64,000 nt of DNA from a virus. Position numbers and translations under genes: made by a program. This document shows positions 26,321 through 34,071 of the stretch, piece by piece. The notes beneath the pieces are model-generated. The model was given only the letters and a program-made list of their open reading frames with translations. It ran no database searches and was not told the origin of the DNA. The stretch is taken from IMG/VR virus record IMGVR_UViG_3300032285_004073, positions 62,001 to 126,000 of that record. The stretch is one strand, 5' to 3'. Each line of letters opens with the position of its first letter. The stretch's first letter is position 1.

Positions 26321-26754
26321 TGGATACTGGACATTGGATTTTAGAAGAAGGTATACAAATAAAAGAAGATACCTTCGGATTTATATATGAGATAACTAAT
26401 ACAGTTACTAATAAAAAATATATAGGTAAAAAACAATGCATTTCTCGCTTTAAACGCAAACCCTTAAAGGGTAAAAAGAATAAACGTATAGATTACAAAG
26501 AATCTGATTGGAGAAAATATACAAGTTCTTCTAATGAGTTAAATGCTGATATAGAAAAATATGGCAAAGATAAATTTATTTTTAAAATATTGAGAGCTTG
26601 TGGTTCTAAATGGGAAAATGCTTATTTTGAAATAAGGGAACAATTAGAACGTAATGTATTATTAAGAGATGATTATTATAATGGAATTATCAATGTAAGA
26701 ATAGGCACTCCTCCAAAAGAAATTAAGACAAAGTTCTTATCTGAGGTTAAGTAG
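26320..26754 (+). CDS. GIY-YIG-type endonuclease (SegE-like)
   Basis: A 144-residue protein with GFIYEITNTVTNKKYIGKKQ (about 19-38), the GIY-YIG pair in the form G-F-I-Y / K-Y-I-G, followed by basic residues R44 and K46 near the catalytic position. T4-like phages carry several stand-alone GIY-YIG proteins, some being homing endonucleases (Seg) and some with unknown roles. No DNA-binding repeat is visible at the C-terminus, so it may not be mobile. Coupled to the gene before it. Confidence 0.75.
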   Translation: MDTGHWILEEGIQIKEDTFGFIYEITNTVTNKKYIGKKQCISRFKRKPLKGKKNKRIDYKESDWRKYTSSSNELNADIEKYGKDKFIFKILRACGSKWENAYFEIREQLERNVLLRDDYYNGIINVRIGTPPKEIKTKFLSEVK

Positions 26755-26758
26755 TAAA

Positions 26759-27316
26759 ATGGCTAGAACTGAATGTATATATTGTGGATCTTCAACCTAC
26801 GGAAGACCTTGTATTTTTTCCCCTACTAATACTCATGTTCATATGGATGAACCTGGTAAATGTATTTATTGTGGATCTCAATATCAAGGTGGCGGATGTA
26901 TATGGAACCCTTACGGCAAAAATCATGTAAAGGGGCCAGAATATCTTAATAGAGCTGTGGTAAAAACCGAAAAAGCTATTGTTTTAAATTATGTTTTAAA
27001 TAAAATAAAAACACCTTTAGTTGAAGAATCTTATATATCCCCTTTAGATAGATTTTATAAAAGAATAATAGGCATAATGGCTAATGTAGCTGAACCTTTA
27101 TTAGAAGCTCTTTCTTTAAATAATACATCTGCTTATTCAAAGATATCTAAGACAGAGATGATTAAAGCTGTAGAATTTAAACAAAAATTGAAAACCCAGC
27201 TTTTAGAGATGACCAAGACCTTACACGAAGCAGAATTGCAATTACCACCAGAAATAGTAGAAGAATATCTAATTGAGGCTATAATAGATAGCCAAGATGA
27301 CAAATATAAGGATTAA
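26759..27316 (+). CDS. Zinc-binding-like protein with duplicated CxYCG motif
   Basis: A 185-residue unknown protein. Two copies of a Cys-rich unit lie at the N-terminus: CIYCGSSTYGRPCIFSP (about 5-21) and CIYCGSQYQGGGCIWNP (about 36-52), each with two close cysteines, a third seven to eight residues on and a nearby histidine, as in small zinc ribbons. The rest is helical (about 65-185). It could bind nucleic acid or protein. It overlaps the next gene by 20 nt. Confidence 0.7.
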   Translation: MARTECIYCGSSTYGRPCIFSPTNTHVHMDEPGKCIYCGSQYQGGGCIWNPYGKNHVKGPEYLNRAVVKTEKAIVLNYVLNKIKTPLVEESYISPLDRFYKRIIGIMANVAEPLLEALSLNNTSAYSKISKTEMIKAVEFKQKLKTQLLEMTKTLHEAELQLPPEIVEEYLIEAIIDSQDDKYKD

Positions 27317-27773
27317 AGATTATTTGGTGTATTATATGCATCAAAGGGTTATTATTTTCCCTATTCAAGAATACCAAGATATTTTAATTAGTAAAATTAT
27401 AAAAAATTTTATTGAGTGGGGTTTATTAGAAAATAAACAAATTACCTGTAAAGAAAAATATTTTAAATATTTTTTAGAAAAAGAATTAGATTCTATTTTA
27501 GATACTTTTAGAATGATGTTTTCTGATTTAAATATTAAAATATTAACAATTTATAAAGACAAAGAAATGTCTTTAGACTATCAATCTTTTTTTGTAACAC
27601 CAACAGATTTTAATAAAGCCTTGACAAAATCTTTGAAGAAAAAGACAAAATATTTTAAGCATGTAAAAAAAGATAACTTGTTGTTTATCAACACTCAAGG
27701 TGCATTTAAAGGGATAAAAATAGGCAATCCGAACGGAGAAGAAATAGAATTTTTACAAAAAGCCCTTGCATAA
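27297..27773 (+). CDS. Hypothetical protein, 158 residues
   Basis: Not recognised. Basic, with Lys/Phe/Tyr-rich helices and a Lys run near 123-135 (SLKKKTKYFKHVKKD). No catalytic motif, signal peptide or membrane helix. It overlaps the Cys-rich gene by 20 nt and ends the first plus-strand operon. A perfect 10-bp palindrome (TTGAATTCAA, 27774-27783) follows its stop. Confidence 0.6.
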   Translation: MTNIRIKDYLVYYMHQRVIIFPIQEYQDILISKIIKNFIEWGLLENKQITCKEKYFKYFLEKELDSILDTFRMMFSDLNIKILTIYKDKEMSLDYQSFFVTPTDFNKALTKSLKKKTKYFKHVKKDNLLFINTQGAFKGIKIGNPNGEEIEFLQKALA

Positions 27774-27861
27774 TTGAATTCAAGAAGTAATTAGAGAGAA
27801 GACTCGGTACCTCTTCTATAAAAAAACTTACTCTTTATACCCAGAATCATAAGTATAAAAA

Positions 27862-28341
27862 ATGTATTATCCTAATAACTCGCTTAGTGATGAATTAACA
27901 AATAATAAAGATTCTTTTACTATAAAAGCTAAGCCTTTTTTAAAAAATGCTACACCATTAACGATTAATTCTTCGTATAATAATGTATCATCTTGCAATT
28001 TGACGGTGTATGGGAAAAATTTCTTTTCATTAAATAATGTATATATTAGTGCATCTAATAGTAATATGTTAGATAATGTTACATTATTTAACCCTTTTTC
28101 ATCTTTTAATAATTTATACCCAAATAATCCCCCTTTTCATGCTCAGGTAATTCCATCTTTTACACAGATAGATAATATAATACAATTTTATCTACCTAAT
28201 ATACATCATACTGGCTTTTTAGATATCATTATACAAAATGACGCTGGATATGCATTGTTAACAAGAGATTGTAAAAATTTAAGCTTAAGTTCTAATAACC
28301 CCTTTTTATTACTTTGTTTATCTGGTATACGAATCATTTAA
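27862..28341 (+). CDS. Putative small structural (IPT/TIG-like) protein
   Basis: A 159-residue beta-rich, Asn/Ser-rich protein. TINSSYNNVSSCNLTVYGKN and a later Y-L-P-N-I / FLDIIIQNDAGYALL pattern look like one immunoglobulin-like IPT/TIG domain, as found in phage virion decorations. No signal peptide. The 88-bp gap before it has a 6-bp stem at 27797-27817 but no clear promoter. The assignment is by pattern only. Confidence 0.55.
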   Translation: MYYPNNSLSDELTNNKDSFTIKAKPFLKNATPLTINSSYNNVSSCNLTVYGKNFFSLNNVYISASNSNMLDNVTLFNPFSSFNNLYPNNPPFHAQVIPSFTQIDNIIQFYLPNIHHTGFLDIIIQNDAGYALLTRDCKNLSLSSNNPFLLLCLSGIRII

Positions 28342-28377
28342 AGGTGATTTATTTTTAAATTGTATTAAGTTAGATTA

Positions 28378-29331
28378 ATGTCTGACAAATACGTAATTTT
28401 TCATATTGATGGTGGTTGTGGTAAAAATATTGTTGCTACATCTATAATAAAATCGATTAAACAAGCTTATCCGGACCATAAACTTATAGTAGTTACTGCT
28501 TGGCCTGAAGTTTTTGTTCATAATCCTAATATTTTTAGGGTTTATAAATTTGGAATGATTCCTTATTTTTATGATGATTATATAAAAGATAAAGAATCAG
28601 TTATACTGAGAACCGAACCATATCATACAGGTGCTGTATTATATGGAACTAAATCCTTGGCAGAAGCTTGGTGTGATGTTTTTAGTATAGATGGTGTAAA
28701 AATTCCTTTTATAAATAACAAACCAGAAATTTATCTTTCAGAAAGAGAATTATTATTTGCTCAAAACAATTTACAAAAGGACGGACCTGTTTTATTGGTG
28801 CAATCAAGTGGTGGAGCTGAACAGCAAAGCCATCCTTATTCCTGGTCAAGGGATTTGCCGCCTCAATTTGCAGCTGAAATAGTAAATGATATTAAAGATA
28901 ATTTTTCTAAAATACTTCATATCAGAAGAGATAATCAACCCGAGATACCAGGTACTATTAAAATAACGGATAATTTTAGAAATCTTTTTTGTTATATAGC
29001 TTTATCTGATAAATTTCTCTGCATAGATTCTTTTACTCAACATGCAGCAGCAGCTTTTAATAAAAAAGCCACAGTAGGATGGATATCTAATTCACCCACG
29101 GTATTTGGATATGATATTCATGATAATATTTTAGCTACAGGAACAGAATCTTTCCGCCACCGTATTGATTCGTATTTAGAACAAGATGATTGGACCGGAG
29201 GAAGATTTCATGAATGTCCTTATGATAATATTAATAATCTCTTTGATAAAGAAAAGTTTATTGAATCTATCTTAGGATCTAAGAATGAATTATTGTTTGA
29301 TGCAAATCCAAATTCAACATTTAATTTTTAA
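28378..29331 (+). CDS. GT9-like glycosyltransferase
   Basis: A 317-residue GT-B protein. IFHIDGGCGKNIVATSIIKS (about 7-26) is the N-terminal loop of heptosyltransferase-like enzymes. LLVQSSGGAEQQS (about 139-151) and YIALSDKFLCIDSFTQHAAA (about 211-230) match the second half, the S/D-S-x-x-x-H-x-A-A motif of GT9 donor binding. The length fits the family better than the shorter 14714-15388 protein. Probably cytoplasmic. First gene of the second glycan island. Confidence 0.75.
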   Translation: MSDKYVIFHIDGGCGKNIVATSIIKSIKQAYPDHKLIVVTAWPEVFVHNPNIFRVYKFGMIPYFYDDYIKDKESVILRTEPYHTGAVLYGTKSLAEAWCDVFSIDGVKIPFINNKPEIYLSERELLFAQNNLQKDGPVLLVQSSGGAEQQSHPYSWSRDLPPQFAAEIVNDIKDNFSKILHIRRDNQPEIPGTIKITDNFRNLFCYIALSDKFLCIDSFTQHAAAAFNKKATVGWISNSPTVFGYDIHDNILATGTESFRHRIDSYLEQDDWTGGRFHECPYDNINNLFDKEKFIESILGSKNELLFDANPNSTFNF

Positions 29332-29337
29332 TCTTAT

Positions 29338-30015
29338 ATGATATCATATTTAGGAAATGATAAAGATCCTAATCATCTTTATCAGGAAGATTTGGGTAAA
29401 CAATTATATAATGAAATAATAACTTTAGATTCATATTATTTAAGAGAATTTTTTAAAAATGATAATAGAGAAATTAATACTATTATAGATATAGGAGCAA
29501 ATATAGGTTACTATACATTATTAGCATCTATTTTATATCCCTATGCTAATAAAATCTTACTAGAACCGAATCCGGAAAATGTAAAAGTATTAAATGCTAA
29601 TTTCAAAGATTTCCAAAATATAAACATTATACCGAAAGCTTTAGGTGACAAGTCCAAGGTCAGTATGAAATTTGATCAAAGATGGAGTGGTTCTGATAGC
29701 GTTGTCAACGACATAAACGGTAATATAGATACTATAGAATTTAAAGATATTATACCACGTAATATTGGAAATTTTATATTAAAAGTAGATTGTGAAGGTG
29801 GTGAAAAATTTTTATTAAAGTCGGATCCTAGTTTTTTTAAAAACTGCGTTTATTTTACTTGTGAATTTCATGAAAATGAATATAATAATATTACAGAATG
29901 GGAGCACTGGTTAAAAAATACCTTTGCGTTCAATTACAATGTAATCAAAAAACCGCTTGGTAGGGATATGAATAATAATTTATATCTTTATTACGCTTAC
30001 AAAAAAACAAAATGA
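29338..30015 (+). CDS. FkbM family methyltransferase
   Basis: A 225-residue methyltransferase. TIIDIGANIGYYTLLAS (about 48-64) is a textbook motif I for FkbM, ILLEPNPENV (about 75-84) binds SAM, and ILKVDCEGGEKFLL (about 149-162) is the D-x-E-G-x-E motif. The stop overlaps the sulfotransferase ATG by 4 nt (ATGA), so the two are made together, perhaps acting on one glycan. Confidence 0.87.
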   Translation: MISYLGNDKDPNHLYQEDLGKQLYNEIITLDSYYLREFFKNDNREINTIIDIGANIGYYTLLASILYPYANKILLEPNPENVKVLNANFKDFQNINIIPKALGDKSKVSMKFDQRWSGSDSVVNDINGNIDTIEFKDIIPRNIGNFILKVDCEGGEKFLLKSDPSFFKNCVYFTCEFHENEYNNITEWEHWLKNTFAFNYNVIKKPLGRDMNNNLYLYYAYKKTK

Positions 30016-30836
30016 AAAACATATTTTTTAATTCCTCAATGCCTCGTAGTATGAGTACATTATTTCAATGTATTCTCAATCAACATCCAGAAATTCAAGC
30101 AACACAAACCGATCCAGTTTTAGAATATCTGTATGGGGCTAGAATAAATTATACAGATACCCCAGAAGCTAAGGCCATGGATAGAGACCTTGCTTTAAGG
30201 ACATGGAGAGGGTTTTGTCTCGGTGGACTAAATGGATATGCGGAAGCCTATACAGATAAGCCCAATCTTTGTATTAAAACTCGAGGAGGCACTATTCACT
30301 ATAAATGGTTTGAAGCCTTTTTGCCTTATAAACCAAAAATGATTTGTTTAGTAAGGAATTTAAAAAGTATTTTTGCATCTATGGAAAAGATCTATAGAAG
30401 AAATCAAGAATTCCATCAATCAATTCAAAATCATTCTGAAATGAGAGGTACCAACACAGCAAAAAGAATTGATACCTGGATTGCAGGACCACCTCTTGGA
30501 CTTGCCTTGGAAAGACTTCAACAGACCTTTTTAGAAGGTATTAATAAAGATGTTCATTATATAAGAGCTGAAGATTTAACAAGCTATCCACAAAAAGAAA
30601 TGGATAAGGTTTATCAATATTTGGGTATTGAGTCATTTAAACATGACTTTGATAATGTTGAGCAGACCGTTAAAGAGGATGATTCAGTTTATGGTTTAAC
30701 ACCAGATTTACATACTATTAGACAAAAGGTTCAACCTCTAACACCAGATTATAATACTATCTTAGGTAAGCAAGTATGTGATTGGATTGATAATAACTTT
30801 GCCTGGTATCAGCAAGGATTTGGCTATACAAAATAA
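30012..30836 (+). CDS. Sulfotransferase family protein
   Basis: A 274-residue PAPS-dependent sulfotransferase. The 5'-phosphosulfate loop is FNSSMPRSMSTLFQ (about 5-18) and the 3'-phosphate region is CLVRNLKSIFASMEKIYRR (about 110-128), with the R and S expected for PAPS. Most relatives sulfate glycans or small molecules. Codon usage looks slightly GC-richer than the AT-rich GT genes beside it, which hints at a separate origin. A phage-borne sulfotransferase is uncommon. Confidence 0.83.
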   Translation: MKNIFFNSSMPRSMSTLFQCILNQHPEIQATQTDPVLEYLYGARINYTDTPEAKAMDRDLALRTWRGFCLGGLNGYAEAYTDKPNLCIKTRGGTIHYKWFEAFLPYKPKMICLVRNLKSIFASMEKIYRRNQEFHQSIQNHSEMRGTNTAKRIDTWIAGPPLGLALERLQQTFLEGINKDVHYIRAEDLTSYPQKEMDKVYQYLGIESFKHDFDNVEQTVKEDDSVYGLTPDLHTIRQKVQPLTPDYNTILGKQVCDWIDNNFAWYQQGFGYTK

Positions 30837-30842
30837 TGAGAT

Positions 30843-31511
30843 ATGGTAAAGGTGTTTCATTTTGGTTCTTGTAGAACAGTTTTAGCACCTAAATTTAATA
30901 CTGATGAATATTATTTTGATAAGAATTACGACTTAACACACTCTACTAGAGAGATATTTACCTATTTGGATTTATATGATGGAATCCAAACAATGGATGA
31001 TATTCTCTTTCCGGAATGCTTAATGTATAATCCAGAAAAGTTTTCTATTCCTGGATATGCAAAAAGGTTAAAAGAGTCTGATGTTGTAATGATAGAAATC
31101 GCTACAGTTAAGCTTGTAGAGTATAAAGGTGTACACTATCAACAAAATAGAGTTAATCAGAATCCAAATGATTTTGTTAAGAACTATAGACAAACACGAG
31201 AAGAACTTATTGATGATTTAGAATTATTAAAATATAGAATTAGAAAACCTATTATATTCTTTGGTCATACAGATTTAAATTTTTATGATGTTCCTAACAT
31301 CTACGGTCATGTAGCCGAGAGACAAAGAATGGATGAAATTATAAGGAACAATACTGAACACCATATTATTATAGGGGACTTATTTGCAGGAAAGGACTAC
31401 AAAGAAGTCTGTGAAACTAATTTAGAAAAAACAGATACACATCATATAACAGATAAATCAAAAGAAGTTATATATAATGCTGTAGTTCAAAAAATTAAAA
31501 GTATATTATGA
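30843..31511 (+). CDS. SGNH/WcbI-like hydrolase or acyl-group protein
   Basis: A 222-residue protein. VFHFGSCRTVL (about 4-14) puts a Ser and Cys after the first strand as in SGNH and WcbI-type polysaccharide proteins, IIFFGHTDLNFYD (about 136-148) resembles block III, and EKTDTHHITDKSKEVI (about 198-213) gives the D-x-x-H catalytic pair. It may add or remove an acyl group on the glycan made by the neighbouring genes. Family membership is a pattern-level inference. Confidence 0.6.
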   Translation: MVKVFHFGSCRTVLAPKFNTDEYYFDKNYDLTHSTREIFTYLDLYDGIQTMDDILFPECLMYNPEKFSIPGYAKRLKESDVVMIEIATVKLVEYKGVHYQQNRVNQNPNDFVKNYRQTREELIDDLELLKYRIRKPIIFFGHTDLNFYDVPNIYGHVAERQRMDEIIRNNTEHHIIIGDLFAGKDYKEVCETNLEKTDTHHITDKSKEVIYNAVVQKIKSIL

Positions 31512-32275
31512 AAAATTTATCTATATGTACAGTTATAAAAAATGAAGCTCTTTATTTAGAGGAATGGATAGCTTATCATCGTCATATAGGGTTCGATCAT
31601 TTTTATATATACAATAATAATAGTAATGATAATCCATATCCTATATTTCAAAAATATAGAGACATTGTAACATTTAAAGAATGGGATTTAAATGATTGGC
31701 AACAAAAATTAGCTTATAAAGATTATTGTGAAAATTATAGCAACGATTCTAAATGGACTGCATTTATAGATGTAGATGAGTTTATTGTTTACAAAGGTAA
31801 TAAAGGATTACTTCAACATTTAATTGAGGAGGAAGTAGATGTAGCTTATGCTCACTGGAAAATATTTGGAACTAATGGCCATGTTAAAAGACCAAATGGT
31901 TTAGTTATTCAAAATTATACAGCTACTCACTCTGTGTGTCCCAACCCACTATGGAAAACGATATGTCGTTCTAGTCTTATAGATTCTGATCTTATAGATT
32001 CTCCGCACAGATTTAAATATAAAACTGATAAAATTAAATATCATTTCGATAAAGACATTTTAAATTTGTATCATTATATGCTAAAAAGTGAAGAAGATTT
32101 AAAATATAGATATACAAAGGGTGATGTATGGAACGCTAAAAATGCTAAAATAAGATCTTCGTATGTTGATCAAAATGTTAAATCATCTTTGAACAAATAT
32201 AACAATACAGATATAATAGATGATTATATGTTAAAGTATGTACCTTTGATAAAGAATAGAATAGCTGCTAAATAA
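31508..32275 (+). CDS. GT92/Glyco_tranf_2_4-like glycosyltransferase
   Basis: A 255-residue GT-A enzyme. CTVIKNEALYLEEWIAYHR (about 7-25), followed by HIGFDHFYIYNNNSND, is the hallmark start of this family. WTAFIDVDEFIVY (about 85-97) carries the DxDE metal motif and a conserved H-x-F-K region lies near 185. Such enzymes often occur in capsule and LPS clusters. It overlaps the previous stop by 4 nt. Confidence 0.85.
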   Translation: MKNLSICTVIKNEALYLEEWIAYHRHIGFDHFYIYNNNSNDNPYPIFQKYRDIVTFKEWDLNDWQQKLAYKDYCENYSNDSKWTAFIDVDEFIVYKGNKGLLQHLIEEEVDVAYAHWKIFGTNGHVKRPNGLVIQNYTATHSVCPNPLWKTICRSSLIDSDLIDSPHRFKYKTDKIKYHFDKDILNLYHYMLKSEEDLKYRYTKGDVWNAKNAKIRSSYVDQNVKSSLNKYNNTDIIDDYMLKYVPLIKNRIAAK

Positions 32276-32279
32276 TGTA

Positions 32280-33152
32280 TTGAAAACAAAACCTATATAT
32301 TTTTTAATAGACCCTAGATTTGGTTCTTCATACTTACGAGGGGAGCAAATATGTAATGCTTTAAAAGCTAAAGGTTATAATTGTAAATTAGCAACCAGAA
32401 TTGATCCCAATACTAAAAGATCTATTATATTCATTATTAAAAATATGATGGGTACAAGATCTTGGCTTACACCTAAATTCCATAAAAGCAATTTTGTTAT
32501 ATGGGATGTGGTTGATTATGTTTATGATGGAGACACACATGGTTTATTTTTAGAGAAGTACGATTATGCAGATTTGCTTATATTTCATAATAAAACATTT
32601 CCTTTATTTCTTGAAGAAGAATATAATGTTAAAAAAGATTATGCTGTAATACCTCACCATTGGGATAAAAGATTAAAGATATTTGATGTACCAAAAGATA
32701 AATTTAGATTTGGCTATATTGGAGATTTTAATTCGAGTATATTTTTAGAATTAGTAGACAGAAAGTACAACACAGGCTCACCAAATATCAATTGTAGGAC
32801 TAGTAATTTCTTAGCTCATTTTGAATTATATAATTGTCATTTTGATATAAAAGACCCAGACTGTTTAAAGTTTAAAAGTTGTTCTTCTATGAAGTTATCA
32901 ACAGCAGCAGCTTTAGATTGTGGAATTATATTGAATAAAACTTGGTCCAATATTGAATTATTACCAGAAGACTCTATTTTCTATTGTGATGAAATATCTG
33001 AGAAAGGTATTAAGAATAAAATAAAAGAGATAAAAAGTATATATGGTACAACAGAATGGGATCTAGCAATGAAACCTATTCAAAAAATTAAAAAGAGAAC
33101 TCATATAGACAATATTATAAAACTTTACGAAAATATAATCAATGAATATTAA
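32280..33152 (+). CDS. GT-B-like glycosyltransferase, TTG start
   Basis: A 290-residue protein. FLIDPRFGSSYLRGEQICNA (about 8-27) suggests a GT-B N-terminal domain, FRFGYIGDFNSS (about 140-151) opens the second half, and MKLSTAAALDCGIILNKTW (about 205-223) resembles the donor-site helix and loop of GT4 enzymes. The only start that fits is the TTG at 32280. A nearby ATG (32275) runs straight into TGA. It overlaps the next gene by 11 nt. Confidence 0.65.
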   Translation: MKTKPIYFLIDPRFGSSYLRGEQICNALKAKGYNCKLATRIDPNTKRSIIFIIKNMMGTRSWLTPKFHKSNFVIWDVVDYVYDGDTHGLFLEKYDYADLLIFHNKTFPLFLEEEYNVKKDYAVIPHHWDKRLKIFDVPKDKFRFGYIGDFNSSIFLELVDRKYNTGSPNINCRTSNFLAHFELYNCHFDIKDPDCLKFKSCSSMKLSTAAALDCGIILNKTWSNIELLPEDSIFYCDEISEKGIKNKIKEIKSIYGTTEWDLAMKPIQKIKKRTHIDNIIKLYENIINEY

Positions 33153-33798
33153 AGTAGTTACATCCATTGTAGGTAATGGAAGGGATAGATTAACAGATAA
33201 AATTATTAAGGAAGATAATGTTGAATATGTTGCTTACACTGAACAACATTCAGATTTGTGGACAGTTAAACCTCCCTGTAACATCTTTAACGAAAATAAA
33301 AAGAATGCTAAGATACATAAGATATTAATTCATCAGTACGAACCTTGTGATGTATCTATTTGGATGGATGGAAATGTAGATATTTTAAAACCCCCTACTC
33401 AAGTAGTAAATGAATTACTAGGCGATGCGGATATAGCAATTTGTAGACACCCTAAACGAACTAATGAATTAGAAGAAGGCGCTCATATCATAAAAGAAAA
33501 AGTAGAACGAGAGGGTATAGTTTTAAAACAACTTAAGAAGTATAAAGAAGATAAACAATATATGCTTTATACTCCAGACTTACTTTGTTTTGCTACAGTT
33601 CTAATAAGAAGACATACCAAAGAAGTTGAAGCTTTTAACAATCATTGGTGGTCTGAAATAACAACAGGGTCATTCAGAGATCAAATATCACTTCCTTATG
33701 TTATTAGCAAACATAAGTTAAAGTATAATATTTTTAGCAATAATGAACTTAATGAAAACTTTTTAAGAGTTCATCACGAACCTATTAGATATTCTTAA
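33142..33798 (+). CDS. DUF616/TOD1-like glycosyltransferase
   Basis: A 218-residue protein. The VEYVAYTEQHSDLW start, HKILIHQYEPCDVSIWMDGN (about 57-76) and ICRHPKRTNELEEGAHIIKE (about 98-117) match the DUF616 family, hexosyltransferase-like proteins in which W-M-D-G-N carries the metal-binding Asp. It ends the island; its stop overlaps convergently (14 nt) with the gene at 33785-34054. Confidence 0.78.
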   Translation: MNIKVVTSIVGNGRDRLTDKIIKEDNVEYVAYTEQHSDLWTVKPPCNIFNENKKNAKIHKILIHQYEPCDVSIWMDGNVDILKPPTQVVNELLGDADIAICRHPKRTNELEEGAHIIKEKVEREGIVLKQLKKYKEDKQYMLYTPDLLCFATVLIRRHTKEVEAFNNHWWSEITTGSFRDQISLPYVISKHKLKYNIFSNNELNENFLRVHHEPIRYS

Positions 33799-34054
33799 CC
33801 CAAGGAATAGAAGAAAGAGAAAGAACTTCTACCAATTTAGCAGAAGCTGTTTCATTAGTCCAATTACCTGCTGAGGTATATTCATCATCACCTTTCCAGA
33901 GATAAACACTTAAAGGTAATTCAGGTATTTTAGCTATAATCTCTTTATCAGAAAAAGAATCTATAATTTTTACATCAGTAATTGAACTAATATCTAAATT
34001 AATTTTTTGTTCTGGTTTGACAACAATATATTGTGTTGGTATTGTAATTTCCAT
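33785..34054 (-). CDS. Small hypothetical protein downstream of the fibre genes, 89 residues
   Basis: A short beta-type protein (MEITIPTQYIVVKPEQKINL at the start). The C-terminal half, SVYLWKGDDEYTSAGNWTNE, is Trp/Tyr-rich. It is the last gene of the minus-strand fibre block and has a T4-like late box (TATAAATA) 9 nt before its ATG. A small tail-fibre assembly or attachment protein would fit the position, but there is no sequence proof. Confidence 0.6.
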   Translation of the reverse strand: MEITIPTQYIVVKPEQKINLDISSITDVKIIDSFSDKEIIAKIPELPLSVYLWKGDDEYTSAGNWTNETASAKLVEVLSLSSIPWVKNI

Positions 34055-34063
34055 ATTTTTTAA

Positions 34064-34071
34064 TATTTATA
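34064..34071 (-). promoter_or_regulatory. Late promoter TATAAATA
   Basis: Exact match to the T4 late box on the minus strand, 9 nt before the 89-residue gene and directly after the stop codon of the adhesin gene. Confidence 0.55.

Larger units (their letters stand above)
28378..33798 (+). other. Second glycan/sulfate-modification island
   Basis: Seven plus-strand genes (GT9-like, FkbM, sulfotransferase, SGNH-like, GT92-like, GT-B, DUF616-like) with gaps under 10 nt or 4-11 nt overlaps. It ends convergently against the fibre operon. No other nucleotide-sugar or sulfur-activation gene is present, so donors such as PAPS must be made by the host. Confidence 0.7.

Noticed and set aside
27774-27861. 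88-bp gap with palindrome and stem as a possible tRNA or small RNA
   Set aside because: No T-loop (GTTCRAN) or acceptor pairing could be found, and the stem at 27797-27817 has only six pairs with no T tract.
10399-33798. The glycosyltransferases as DNA alpha/beta-glucosyltransferases like those of T4
   Set aside because: None shows similarity to T4 agt/bgt, there is no dCMP hydroxymethylase in the window, and the company of FkbM, GT32, GT92 and sulfotransferase genes points to glycans. Only the queC-operon gene stays open as a base modifier.
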